DNA of 64,000 nt from Deinandra increscens subsp. villosa (lineage: Eukaryota > Streptophyta > Magnoliopsida > Asterales > Asteraceae). A program made the translations under genes and the position numbers. Positions 35,262 to 45,829 of the stretch are shown in pieces (the first letter of the stretch is position 1; each line of letters starts with the position of its first letter). Where the stretch lies: NCBI GenBank assembly GCA_039602395.1, contig JBCNJP010000007.1, positions 120,996,957 through 121,060,956 of the forward strand. The letters run 5' to 3'. The notes beneath the pieces are model-generated. The model saw nothing but the letters and a program-made list of their open reading frames with translations. It did not search any database and was not told the origin of the DNA.

Positions 35262-38200
35262 TCAGCCTCGAACATCAGCATCAACCCCATCTCTTTCTCG
35301 AATCAAATCATGATTGTTTCCTGCGTAAATGTTGAATGCAAAACAAACTCTGATCACCCTCTGAAACTTCAATGCATGTTCCATGTAATCAGGATGATAC
35401 AGAATCGGATTGTAATACAGCTCTTCAATATCAGCCTTGGATAGATTAATCAGCCACATCGGATCATAGATTCGAACAATCCGGTTTTCCTTCTCCAGCA
35501 CTATCATAGCTTCTCCGGTACTCTCATTATAATACCACCAACGCAGGTCCTTGATAAAATCAAGTTCCATTGGCATGAGAGGAATTTTCTTCATCACTAC
35601 CGGTTTCTTCTTGAACACCAATACAATGAGTTTCTTACCAGTTCTTTCATGTATTCTGGTGCGAGATCGACGTCTTTTAGGTCTCTGAGGATTCAAAAAC
35701 TTAAACCCTTCTCTGCATTCTCTCTCTAACAGCTTCTTGAAATGAAAACCCAAATCATCATTCTCATAATTACAGAAAGGCTTTCTAGACAGTTCTCGTG
35801 CATCCCACACTGGTAAACTACTAAAATCTCTCGCACGTTTAAAATACTGAACTCCATTTTGACGTTTAATCCCATAACACTTCAACCTTGCAGAATACAT
35901 CCAACTGATTATATCACCTGAGACTTGACCCTTGAACTTAAAATACGGTCTTTGAATAATCTGCTTTGCAGGAGGAACATAGTTGGCATGGAACTCTTTC
36001 ATATATTCATCCATCACCCAACGTTGTTTCTGTTCTTTAAACTCCTTGACCGCTGGATCTTCAGGTTTCTCTGATTCTTTCTTTTTCAGTCTCTCCTCCG
36101 CTTCAGTAACCTTTTCTTCAGGAAATACTTCAAAATCATCACCAGACTGATTATTGTTGACATTTGAATACATATCCGGGTATTCTTCTGATGTAATGTC
36201 TTCAACTTCAATTTCTTCTTCAAAAATCCCTTCAATATCGTCATCAGACTCTGGATCAGATGATTCATATTTCTCTGGTTCAGCTTAAGAAACTTTCCTC
36301 ATTTCTTCATCATTCAACTCAAACACTGCTTTAAGCTGTTCAGCTGTTAAATCACCAGCAATCTCTCCTTCTTCTAAATTTTCAATAATATGCTGGAATT
36401 CTTTCAAACTAGTACCAGCTTGATTGGATGGGATTGACGAAATCGGCATCGCTTCTCTTGAATCTTTCTCCCCCTGGGATGTAGATATCCCAGCACCCGA
36501 ACCAACATTACCAGTTGGGCCTGATCCTCCACCTACATTCCCTTGATCATCTTGATCGGGATCATCATTCAAGTAATCCATAAACTCTTCTCGACACCCT
36601 GATCCATCACCAATCTCCCCCTGAGCTTTAAATTTTTCCATTAAAAATTTTATTTGCTCACTCATCGACACAAGCATGGAATTCTGAGTTTCACTAGCAA
36701 GACTCAAACGTTGAATTTGTTTATCTTTAGCCAAATTCTCTGCCCTCAATTCTTCATTACTAGCCTGTAGCTCACCAACTTTAGACTTTAGGCTATCAAT
36801 CTGTTGTTGCTGATCATGAAGAGCACTCTGAAGAATACTAGCCTGAGAAAACGACACAGAACCTTGCTCAAAATTGAAGTTGATGTCTGGAGAAGCATTT
36901 GTAGTAGTAGCTGTGGAGAACACCGGAGTTGTGGGTGTAGAACCCATAGACTGAGGAACAAACTGCGCACCAGCACTTGCTGAAGGTGCCGTGCTCACAG
37001 TTGTCGATCTGTTTGCATTCATCAGATCACGCAAGAAATCAGCCTGCACATCAGACATCGAAGTCTGAACAGTTGTAGTAACTTCTGGCACAGACACAGA
37101 AGAAGAAGATATCCCAGAACGAGGCTGTAAAATATATTGCTGAGTCTTTCTCTTCTTGCCTTTACCACCAGCTGATATTGACTTCAATCTTCTTTTGGAA
37201 CCAGCAACTGATTGCTTTCCTTTACCATGTACAGAATCAGCTGAAGGATCATAATCTTCGTCAGAAGCAGATGAGGCTACTTGATCATACACACGACCCT
37301 GGTATCGGTCGTTGCTTTTATTCTGGCTTAGACGATATGCTAGATGAGCATCACTACATTTCCTCAACCTCACATACTTTGAATTAATCAAGACACGGAC
37401 AAACGGATCGTTTGTATCCGATAAGTCTTCAGAGTCAGCCCCCATATTCAGAAACTCATCATCATCTTCAGATTCATCAGATTCATCAATCAAAGTATTC
37501 ACTGCAGCTGTCTCAGTCACACTTACAGTTACTGGAATCTCTTGTGATAAACTCACAGGTTCAGACACAACTGGCTGAGACACAGTTGGTTGAGACACAG
37601 CAGGTTGAGATACTGCAGGTTCAGAGACAACCGGGACTTGAACATCCGGCTCTTGAGCAACCGGAGTTCGTCTCTTTGGTCTTTTCACACGTCCTTGTTG
37701 TGGATTCTGATTTCTTTCCACAATCCAACTGTAATCCAACTCTTCTGAATCACTGTCTTGGCTATGGCGTGGTGCACCAGCTGCTGGTGCAACATAATCA
37801 GGATTCGCCAAATGACCAATCAGGCGTTTAAATTTGGGCTTCAACTCAGGTGCCATCTTCTGATAAGATGCTAAAGCACCAACACTAGCTTCTGTCATGT
37901 GTTTCAACACCATCTTCTGATTCTCATTCTTCACCAAGTTTGGATACAAGTCATTCAAGATCATCTGAATGAATCTTGGATAAATAGCCGCTTTAATCTG
38001 CCTCTGAGTAAGATTGTCTCTCATGTAATGAAAATCATCCCAGAAATATTGTAAGGACGATTCATTACTAAGGCATTCAGCAGAGAAATTGTGATCTGAG
38101 GAACTTCATCAAACCCTGAAATCCTGTGTCCCAGACACACTAGCAGCACATGCACCAGATACTTGTAGGGTACGCTCAATGATGACTTGTAGACCCACTC

Positions 38201-38608
38201 TTTACTTGGATCATCAGAATACCAGATACGCTTCAGAAATGCAACATTAGCTTCATGCGGAAATGTTAACGGTGCATTCAATGTATCAGATTCCAAGTGT
38301 AACACCCTTCTGATATCTGCTTCAGTGAATTCTACTGTCTGATCTTGAACTGTTGCTGAAATTCTGATCGGATCGTCAGTTATCGTTCGTGCATTGCTCC
38401 AGAATTCCAAGATTATATCCCGATATACATCACATGTTGTTGTTATAGCATAATGAATCCTGGAACGTCTCAGGAAATTAAATATGCCGTTTCCACCAAA
38501 TTGTTCAAGCTTTGATATTCCAACACCGAGATGTGCACAGACATTGTGTTTATCTCCAACTTTTAAATTCACAGCCATTTCTGAAAACACATAACATGAA
38601 AAGTTCAT
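35262..38608 (-). pseudogene. Copia-2 third ORF (sense, 3' of pol), interrupted
   Basis: Three open segments: 38578-38021 (from MAVNLKVGD), 38024-36285, and 36284-35262. The first two overlap as ATGA and look like one frame broken by a single-base loss near 38030. The second and third are the same frame split by one TAA (36285-36287). Together they would make about 1,100 residues. The N-terminal part (YRDIILEFWSNA, EFTEADIRRVLHL) recalls the putative plant transposon protein family found in large plant LTR elements. The middle has acidic and VSQP-type repeats, basic patches (RRLKS, KGKKRKT) and a coiled coil (about residues 395-475 of segment 2). The C-terminal part is basic and globular-looking. 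No signal peptide or membrane segment, so no evidence for an envelope. Function unknown. Confidence 0.8.
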
Positions 38609-39027
38609 TAAAAGTCATATGATTAACAGATAAAATCACCAAATTCGTCAAATCATTATCAATTGCATAAAACAACAACTTTTTGACTCAAAATTTTAGT
38701 TTGGCCGAACTCTGTCCGAGCCTGCTCCGAACTACAAGTTCGGAGCCTCCGAACCTCAAGTTCGGAGCTCGAGCATCTCCGATGAGTTTGAATTTGAAAA
38801 ATAGCGATTCCGGCCAAATCAACTAAAACCAATAAACACCTATGGTCGGTTTATGATGACAAACACAAAGAAGCCAATTTTTCTCATTTAAAATCCTGTT
38901 TTCATTGAGTAATTTCAGATCTGAGTTGAATTTAACAGTCGGAACAATTATCCACGAAAATCACACAAATTAGTGATCAAAAACTACAAAGAAATACACC
39001 CCAATACTCGGAAATACATTATCTACC
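38581..39027 (-). other. Putative leader intron of the Copia-2 third ORF
   Basis: Minus-strand donor CAG|GTAGATAATG at 39027 and acceptor TGTGTTTTCAG| at 38581. The acceptor lies two bases before the ATG at 38578. Removing the intron gives a short leader directly abutting MAVNLKVGD. This also favours 38578 over the upstream in-frame ATG at 38608 as the start. Confidence 0.5.
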
Positions 39028-39089
39028 TGAATCTGTACCCAAAACACTCAAACAACGCGGTTTTTTGAAAATTAGAAATTTTGGCAGCC

Positions 39090-39345
39090 GTTCGGTAAAG
39101 TTCGGAGTCAACAGAAAGTTATGACCTCCGAACTCCTGATTCGGAGTATTTATAGGTCAGCCCGTTCGGACCTCCGAGCTCCCTCCGAACTCCTCGTTCG
39201 GACCAAGAATTTCACCGAACGTGTCCGAACTCCTACCTCGGACCCCCCGAACTCGCTCCGAACCTCTCGTTCGGACCACCGAGCTTCAGCATTCGGACCT
39301 CCGAACTCCAAGTTCGGACCTCCGAACTTCAAGTTAGGTCATTTC
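39090..39345 (-). promoter_or_regulatory. Promoter-like block upstream of the third ORF
   Basis: A dense array of GTTCGGA/TCCGAAC words (39165-39340) followed on the minus strand by a TATA box (CCTATAAATAC, core 39147-39154). The same arrangement, word cluster then TATAAATA, makes up the U3 of this element's LTR. Transcription from here would start near 39120 and enter the leader exon that ends at 39028. Confidence 0.5.
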
Positions 39346-40009
39346 CAAAAAATTTCAAATTAAACCCTAAGTTTGATGAATCTTCAAATTGAACCCCAAA
39401 GTTTTAAAATTTAAACAATTTGATACAAACTTGTTCAATTTTATGATGAAATTTCTGAAATCAAGTCCTTTTGGTTGTTCCCGGCATAATTTGTAATCTT
39501 TCACCAACGGTTGATCGAAAATAAAACAGAATCAAAATCTTTTTGATATTTTGTAAATTTTCAAACACACCAAACATCTTTTTGAATTTTTCTAAAATTA
39601 TGTTAAAACACACCTAAAATCTTTTTGTGATTTTACAGTTTTTCAAAGAAACTAACCAAAACAGAAATGAAATGAAATAACTAGAACTGAAATAAATTAA
39701 GTATTTTTGTGAGAAAGATCCAGACGCGAGATCATATCGGTCAAATATGCATCAGACACACTTCAATTTCATTTCTAATCAGCATGCAAGTCAAGTTGGC
39801 AGCAAATACAACTTTTCAGTTTATTTCAGCTCGGGTAGATCAATTTTTATAGCTTTCTGATATGTTAAGATGTATTAAGCAAGCATTGATATTATGAAAA
39901 CCCACACAATCAGACATATTGGCAATCTGGCTTATTCTTATTATTTTTGTATTATTCACAGAATTTGATTTCCACAGAGATTTAACGTTCTTGGTGTTTC
40001 ATGCAAAAA

Positions 40010-40265
40010 TAAAGCAGAACCCTAAACAAACAACAATCAGGTCGGCTGGTAGGCACGCAGAGAAAGTCCGATTGTTTAGGAAAATAAAAAATAGAAAATA
40101 AAGCAGAAATTGTATAACCCAACAACAATCAGGTCGGTGCTCCCGCACACGTAGAGAAAGTCCGATGAGTTATACGAAACACCAAAGAAAATAAAGCAGA
40201 ACGTCAAACGAACAACGATCAGGTCGATCTTTCGATACGCAGAGAAAGTCCGATCGTTTGACAAA
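40010..40265. repeat. Three tandem structured repeats with covarying stems
   Basis: Units at about 40021-40080, 40110-40176 and 40203-40262 share the cores ACAACRATCAGGTCGR and ACGYAGAGAAAGTCCGA. The flanking 9-nt stems differ between units but stay complementary: CCTAAACAA/TTGTTTAGG, TTGTATAAC/GTTATACGA (one wobble) and GTCAAACGA/TCGTTTGAC. Short inner hairpins also vary while pairing (GTGC/GCAC in unit 2, TCGA/TCGA in unit 3). They lie between pol and the third ORF of Copia-2. No known RNA family is recognised. Confidence 0.8.
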
Positions 40266-40735
40266 ATAAAGAAAATCAAACAAGTTTAAATCTTTGCAAA
40301 ATGAAAACATGCGTACACCAGAACATCTCTTATTCTGTTTTTGCCTTTTTCATTTTTTAATGCCAAGATCACACAATACTCATCATGATGTGTCTCACAA
40401 TTAATCAAGCAATTTCTATATTTATATCATACTAGCATATATCAGATTTACCCTAACACATTCAACTAACCAAACAAGCACCTACAGCCTTTAATTTTAC
40501 TTTATCCGTGGTTGATAACACATGCCGATGTATTATCATTTCTCGCTTGGTCGGATCAATTTCTCAATTTTCATTTTTCTTTTTTTTTTTTATGCTTTTT
40601 GCATTTTTCCATTTTTTTTATCTTTTCTGAATTTCTCCCCCTAAAAATACAAAGACTCTATTTTTGGATTTTTATAACAAAGAAAGAAACAAATAAAAGA
40701 AAAATAACAAAGAAAAATGATCAACCGATAGTTAC

Positions 40736-43700
40736 TCAACTTGGTAACTTTTGAATGCCGTTGATCTGCAAAAGATAACGGAAGCGGGTTTTATCAAATG
40801 CTTTTGTAAAAAGATCCGCTTTTTGAAAATCGGTGTGGATCTTTTGCAGATCAATCAAGTGCTTCTCATAACAATCACGAATGAAGTGATATCGAATATC
40901 GATGTGTTTTGTTTTAGAGTGATGGACGGGGTTTTTAGTAATGCAGATAGTAGCAGAGTTATCTATATAAATTGGCGTAGTAAGAAACATCAAACCGTAA
41001 TCCCGCATTTGCTGTTGTATCCATAAAACCTGAGAACAGCAACTGGCAGCTGCGATATATTCAGCTTCAGCCGTGGATGTAGCAACGGACGTCTGCTTCT
41101 TACATTGCCAAGATACCAATCTGTCACCTAGGAACTGACATCCGGCCGTGGTTGACTTGAAATTAATCTTACAACCGCCATAATCCGAATCAGTATAAGC
41201 TGACAAATCGAACTTATCATCATGAGGATACCAGATCCCAAGATCTGAATTACCCTTCAGATAAGCTAGAATCCTCTTGACTGCTTCCATATGAGAAACT
41301 CGAGGTGCTGCTTGGTACCTGGAACAAAGACAGACAGCAAACATAATATCAGGTCGACTAGTTGTCAAGTACATTAATGATCCTATCATTGCCCTATACC
41401 GAGTGACATCTACTGGTTCACCCTCTTCGTCAGGACAAAGACCATGAGACAGCTGAATTGGAGTTCCAGGAATGCGAACATCTTCAATTTTGAACCGACT
41501 TAGAACATCTTTAACATACTTTGACTGATGTATGAAGATTCCTTTGTCAGATTGTTGAACTTGTAAGCCCAAGAAGAACGACATTTCTCCCATGGAACTC
41601 ATTTCAAACTTTGTTTGCATCAATCTCTCAAAATCCTTTGATAATTGTTCATTGGAACACCCAAAAATAATGTCATCGACATAAATTTGTACCAAGAGCA
41701 AATCCTCCCCCGTTTTACGACAAAATAAGGTAGGATCGACCAACCCACGCTTGAATCCATTGTCAAGTAAATAAGTGGATAGCGTCTCATACCAAGCTCG
41801 AGGAGCCTGATGGAGACCATAAAGTGCTTTATCCAGCTTATAAACCTTCTCCGGATAATCAGGATCGTAGAATCCCGGAGGTTGATCAACATAAACTTCT
41901 TCTTTGACTTTGCCGTAAAGAAATGCACTCTTCACATCCATCTGAAAGACCTTAAAACCACGATGTGCTGCAAATGCCAAGAATATTCGAATTGCTTCAA
42001 TTCTGGCAACTGGTGCATACACCTCGTTAAAGTCAATCCCTTCTTCCTGAGAAAACCCTTGCACAACCAAACGAGCTTTATTGCGGACTATCACTCCACG
42101 ATCATCCCTTTTGCATTTGTACACCCATCTTGTACCACAAGGTTTCTTACTTCCTGCTGGTAAATCTTCAAGATGCCATACTCCTAACTTCTGAAATTGT
42201 AACAGCTCTTCTTGCATTGCTTCTACCCATGAACCATCAAGTAACGCTTCATTCACATTTTTAGGTTCAATCTGAGATAGAAAACAAGAATGGAATGCTT
42301 CTTCCTGGATACCAGATTCCAAAACCGTTAGTAACGCACTACCCTCAATCTGATGTCTTGTGCGCACTCCGTCATTCAAATCACCAATAACATTTTCTTG
42401 TGGATGAATGGTGTTTATACGAAGCGTCTGATGAACAGGAACCTCAACCGTTTCAGCCAAACCAGGAATAGGATCTTCCTCAACCACCACATTCTCAGTT
42501 GAATCAGCCACCACATCATTTGTAACAGCATCAACTTGTGGATCAGGTTGTTGAACAGGAAGCTCATTCTGATGTGACACGGCTTCATGAAATTCGTTCT
42601 CATCATCAGAAGACATAACATCAGCCACAACTGTTGTATCATTAGAAGACTCGGTCACATAATCATCAGCAACAGGCACTTCTGGAGTTGGCAGATTCAC
42701 TATTTTGAGAACCGGAACATCATTTTGAAGTTCAATGTACACATTTGCAAGTTGCTCGTCAGACATTTCTGGAGTTGAATCAAAATTTTCAAACAATGAT
42801 TTGTAATCGAACATCCAATCCGGTCCTTCACCTTTGGGTGGTAAAGTATATGGTTGAAAATCCACATGTAAATATTCCGCTACAGTTCCCGTCTGCAAAT
42901 TAAAAACCCGTTTCTTTTGATTCGAGTATCCGACAAACACTCCCTCAAATACTTTGTCATCAAATTTGCCCGCAGACGTTAACACGGTACATGGACACCC
43001 AAATGGCTCTAAGTAATCAAGAGTCGGTTTGCGATTCTTGAGCAATTCGTAACATGTCTTTCCAAGCCTCTTAACAGTTAGTACCCTATTCAGCACGTGA
43101 CAAGCAGTGTTGACAGCTTCAGTCCAAAAAGGAACCGGCAACTGAGCATCAGCCAACATTGTTCGTGCTGTTTCAATAATGGTACGATTCTTTCTTTCTG
43201 CCACGCCGTTTTGCTGAGGAGTGTATGGTGTACTAAACTCGTGTACAATTCCCTTTTCCATACAGAATGTCCTCACGGCTGAATTCTTAAACTCCGTGCC
43301 ATTGTCACTACGAATCCTTCTGACTTTCAATTTGTATAATGACTCAAGAGTATTAATCAAATTGATAAGGATTTTTGCTGTTTCATCTTTAGTGACCAGA
43401 AAATCCACCCAAGAAAATCTTGAATATTCATCTGTTACCACCAAACAGTACCAATTTCCAGAAATACTCTTACGATTCACAGGACCGAACAAATCCATGT
43501 GAAGTAATTCCAATGGTACATCAATTGAGTGATACTTTTTCAATGGATGAGATTTTCTCTTTTGCTTTCCTTTCTTGCAACTCACACACACATCATTAAA
43601 TATAAATTGCTGTTTCGGAACCCCTTCGACAAGATCCCGTCGCACCAATTCATTCATCTTCCGGTAATGGATGTGTCCCATGCGACGATGCCATAGAATA

Positions 43701-44140
43701 GAATCCCTTTCTGATGCTTTTGTTAAAAAACATTGACCTTCAACAGTGGCAGTAGCTGAATTCATGTCAAGCACGTATAAATTTGAAAATCGAGGTGCTC
43801 GCATTACTACAAACTCATCAGGAATCTTGTAGTCAGGCTTCAGTATTACACATTCACTCCCTGTGAAAGCAGTAACGTATTGCTTATCACAAATCTGGGA
43901 GACGCTAAGAAGATTGTATTCCAATTCTTTGACATACTCAACATTCTCGAATGTGACTGATCCATTGGACAATTTACCAATTCCAGTGACCTGACCTCCC
44001 TTATCGCCAGCAAATGTAACTTTTCCACCATCAAATGGTTTCACATCATGCAGCAAAGAGATGTCACCAGTCATGTGCCGAGATGCTCCGCTATCAACGA
44101 CCCAAATGTTACTCATAGGTGGTCGCGAAGATCCCTGCAT
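40736..44140 (-). CDS. Copia-2 Pol polyprotein, intact
   Basis: An uninterrupted frame of 1134 aa starting MQGSSRPPM. Domains in order: aspartic protease (WVVDSGASRHMTGD, about residues 14-27), GAG-pre-integrase/zinc region (HRRMGHIHY, CVSCKKGKQ), integrase core (LHMDLFGPV, RSDNGTEF, QQNGVAERKNRT), a long acidic linker, reverse transcriptase (CGTRWVYKCKRD, QMDVKSAFLYG, YGLHQAPRAWY, YVDDIIFG) and RNase H (YTDSDYGGC, STAEAEYIAAA, HHSKTKHIDIRYHF). Integrase before RT identifies Copia. All catalytic motifs are present, so the copy may be active. The frame differs from gag, and a TAA lies two codons before its ATG. Confidence 0.95.
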   Translation of the reverse strand: MQGSSRPPMSNIWVVDSGASRHMTGDISLLHDVKPFDGGKVTFAGDKGGQVTGIGKLSNGSVTFENVEYVKELEYNLLSVSQICDKQYVTAFTGSECVILKPDYKIPDEFVVMRAPRFSNLYVLDMNSATATVEGQCFLTKASERDSILWHRRMGHIHYRKMNELVRRDLVEGVPKQQFIFNDVCVSCKKGKQKRKSHPLKKYHSIDVPLELLHMDLFGPVNRKSISGNWYCLVVTDEYSRFSWVDFLVTKDETAKILINLINTLESLYKLKVRRIRSDNGTEFKNSAVRTFCMEKGIVHEFSTPYTPQQNGVAERKNRTIIETARTMLADAQLPVPFWTEAVNTACHVLNRVLTVKRLGKTCYELLKNRKPTLDYLEPFGCPCTVLTSAGKFDDKVFEGVFVGYSNQKKRVFNLQTGTVAEYLHVDFQPYTLPPKGEGPDWMFDYKSLFENFDSTPEMSDEQLANVYIELQNDVPVLKIVNLPTPEVPVADDYVTESSNDTTVVADVMSSDDENEFHEAVSHQNELPVQQPDPQVDAVTNDVVADSTENVVVEEDPIPGLAETVEVPVHQTLRINTIHPQENVIGDLNDGVRTRHQIEGSALLTVLESGIQEEAFHSCFLSQIEPKNVNEALLDGSWVEAMQEELLQFQKLGVWHLEDLPAGSKKPCGTRWVYKCKRDDRGVIVRNKARLVVQGFSQEEGIDFNEVYAPVARIEAIRIFLAFAAHRGFKVFQMDVKSAFLYGKVKEEVYVDQPPGFYDPDYPEKVYKLDKALYGLHQAPRAWYETLSTYLLDNGFKRGLVDPTLFCRKTGEDLLLVQIYVDDIIFGCSNEQLSKDFERLMQTKFEMSSMGEMSFFLGLQVQQSDKGIFIHQSKYVKDVLSRFKIEDVRIPGTPIQLSHGLCPDEEGEPVDVTRYRAMIGSLMYLTTSRPDIMFAVCLCSRYQAAPRVSHMEAVKRILAYLKGNSDLGIWYPHDDKFDLSAYTDSDYGGCKINFKSTTAGCQFLGDRLVSWQCKKQTSVATSTAEAEYIAAASCCSQVLWIQQQMRDYGLMFLTTPIYIDNSATICITKNPVHHSKTKHIDIRYHFIRDCYEKHLIDLQKIHTDFQKADLFTKAFDKTRFRYLLQINGIQKLPS

Positions 44141-44163
44141 AAATTAAAACAGAAGATTAGTTA
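44141..44163 (-). other. gag-pol junction with a strong 3' splice-site pattern
   Basis: After the gag stop (44163-44161) the minus strand reads ACTAATC, a T-rich run and ATGCAG|GG: branch-point consensus, pyrimidine tract and acceptor in plant style. Splicing to 44134 would enter the pol frame at GGA. A clear 5' donor was not found in gag. Confidence 0.4.
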
Positions 44164-45801
44164 TCGGGACGAACCCAAGCTAGAAGCTTTGGGTCGACCG
44201 TCATCTTCAACAAAATCAACACCAGCCATGGAAGAACCCTTAGGTTTCCATGACTCACTTGAAGAACCCTTGGAGCCAGATGAAGAAGTTTTAAGAATTG
44301 ATTTGACGTTTTCAGATTCTTTTTCTGATTTCTTTGCAATGTTATTTTGTTGAAATTCATTAAAAAAATGTATTCTTCCCTGGTCATCCACAAATCTAAC
44401 TTTACCCCAATTATAGGTTTTATCTGCTTGAGATACTAAAGCTTTAGTGGGTTCAGAATTAGATTTAGAATTTAAAGAACTCCCTGAGGTCGATGAATTG
44501 TTGAGTCCAGAAGCAGATGGTTTGGAATTAAATTTCTGATATTCTTGCTTCTTTGGTTGAGAACATTCTCGAGCAAAGTGTCCGAAGTTAGAGCAATTAT
44601 AACATCTCACTTTTGACTTGTCAAAACCAATTCTTCCTCCAGAATTCAGGTCTTTTCTTCCAGTCTTTTTCAAGAATCTCTTAACCCTCCTCGCAAGCAT
44701 AGCAAATTGCCAGTTAATATCCATTAACTCCAAGTCATCAGGATCCACTTGATCGTAATCTTCCTCAGTTAGCTCTGCATTGCTTACCTTTCCAGTGATA
44801 AGTCCATAATACGATGACACCAAAGCAGACACCAGTGCCATATAATCCTCCGTTGTTGACACAGACATAGCCATCTTGCTTTTGTCCATCAAATTACTCG
44901 CCGGAATTGAAGCACTACAACCTCCAGAACTATAACTATACTCATGGCCATTCGATCCCAAACTAGTTCCTGAATTTGGTAAATGTGAACTTCCAGCCAT
45001 GAAAGCCGTTGCTGGAGCAGAATTTGCTGTCTTGCCCGATTTACCCGAAATAGTAGCAGCATTTGATCCGTAATAGACATCCGGATTCTGGACTTCAGCA
45101 GGAGTAGTATTCACGTTCTTCATTTCCAAATCTCTTGCTTGCAACTTGCCCAACAATTTCACAAAAGTCAATTCTGAAAAATCTTTATCATTTGTTAACA
45201 TCAAAACATATGATTCCCACTTAGAAGGTAAACCTTCAAGTAGTTTCTCTTTAAGCTCTTCATCATCCTTTTTGATTTGAACGGTATCCATTTCAGATAA
45301 TAAATGGCAATACCTCGAAATCAGTTCAGAAACACCTTCACCTTCAAAGTGTTTGAAGTTGTCAAATTCTTTGTTCAAAACCTTTTTCTTGCTCTTTTTA
45401 TACTGCTCATTGCCCTCACACCTCTCCTTCAGAGTTGACCATAACTCATGAGCGTGTTTGCAACTTTTAAATTGATGTAATAATTCCTTTGGTAATGCTT
45501 GAGTGATCAAACCATACGCTTTCTGTTCACGAACATAATCAGCTTTCTGTGTAAGATCCAAATTACGTTGCATAATAGGAACATTGTTAGGACCAACCGG
45601 ATACACATACGGTGCATCCATAGCAATCCATAAATCTGGATCCGTTGTTCCGATATATGCCTCAAATCGCTTTTTCCAATTGGCATAATCTTCGAACTTG
45701 AGCAACTTTGGAACTTTTTGTGTTGTTCCAATCTCATTGTCATAGTTAAGTAAAGCTTGCATCTGCGTTTGAATAGCAGCAAACGCTTGAAAATCCGACA
45801 T
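44161..45801 (-). CDS. Copia-2 Gag protein, intact
   Basis: Begins MSDFQAFAAIQTQMQALL at 45801 (the frame is open upstream but the preceding part is GTTCGG-type leader, not protein-like). 546 aa. It contains a UBN2-type Gag core (KFEDYANWKKRFEAYI, LWSTLKERCEG, LLEGLPSKWESYV, LLGKLQARDLEM) and a zinc knuckle CYNCSNFGHFAREC (about residue 405), followed by a basic Ser-rich tail. No frameshift or stop was seen. Confidence 0.92.
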   Translation of the reverse strand: MSDFQAFAAIQTQMQALLNYDNEIGTTQKVPKLLKFEDYANWKKRFEAYIGTTDPDLWIAMDAPYVYPVGPNNVPIMQRNLDLTQKADYVREQKAYGLITQALPKELLHQFKSCKHAHELWSTLKERCEGNEQYKKSKKKVLNKEFDNFKHFEGEGVSELISRYCHLLSEMDTVQIKKDDEELKEKLLEGLPSKWESYVLMLTNDKDFSELTFVKLLGKLQARDLEMKNVNTTPAEVQNPDVYYGSNAATISGKSGKTANSAPATAFMAGSSHLPNSGTSLGSNGHEYSYSSGGCSASIPASNLMDKSKMAMSVSTTEDYMALVSALVSSYYGLITGKVSNAELTEEDYDQVDPDDLELMDINWQFAMLARRVKRFLKKTGRKDLNSGGRIGFDKSKVRCYNCSNFGHFARECSQPKKQEYQKFNSKPSASGLNNSSTSGSSLNSKSNSEPTKALVSQADKTYNWGKVRFVDDQGRIHFFNEFQQNNIAKKSEKESENVKSILKTSSSGSKGSSSESWKPKGSSMAGVDFVEDDGRPKASSLGSSR

Positions 45802-45829
45802 GTTCAAAATTTGAAAAATCTGATCTGTC

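Noticed and set aside
36086..36268. 60-aa minus-strand frame in Copia-2 ORF3
   Set aside because: Out-of-frame shadow of the ORF3 reading frame that spans the TAA at 36285.
35262..38608. Envelope gene in Copia-2
   Set aside because: Position 3' of pol is suggestive, but no signal peptide, transmembrane helix or fusion-peptide-like segment is visible.
40010..40265. CRISPR array or hammerhead ribozyme
   Set aside because: Only three units with diverged stems in a plant retroelement, no spacers of equal length, and no CUGANGA/GAAA core on either strand.
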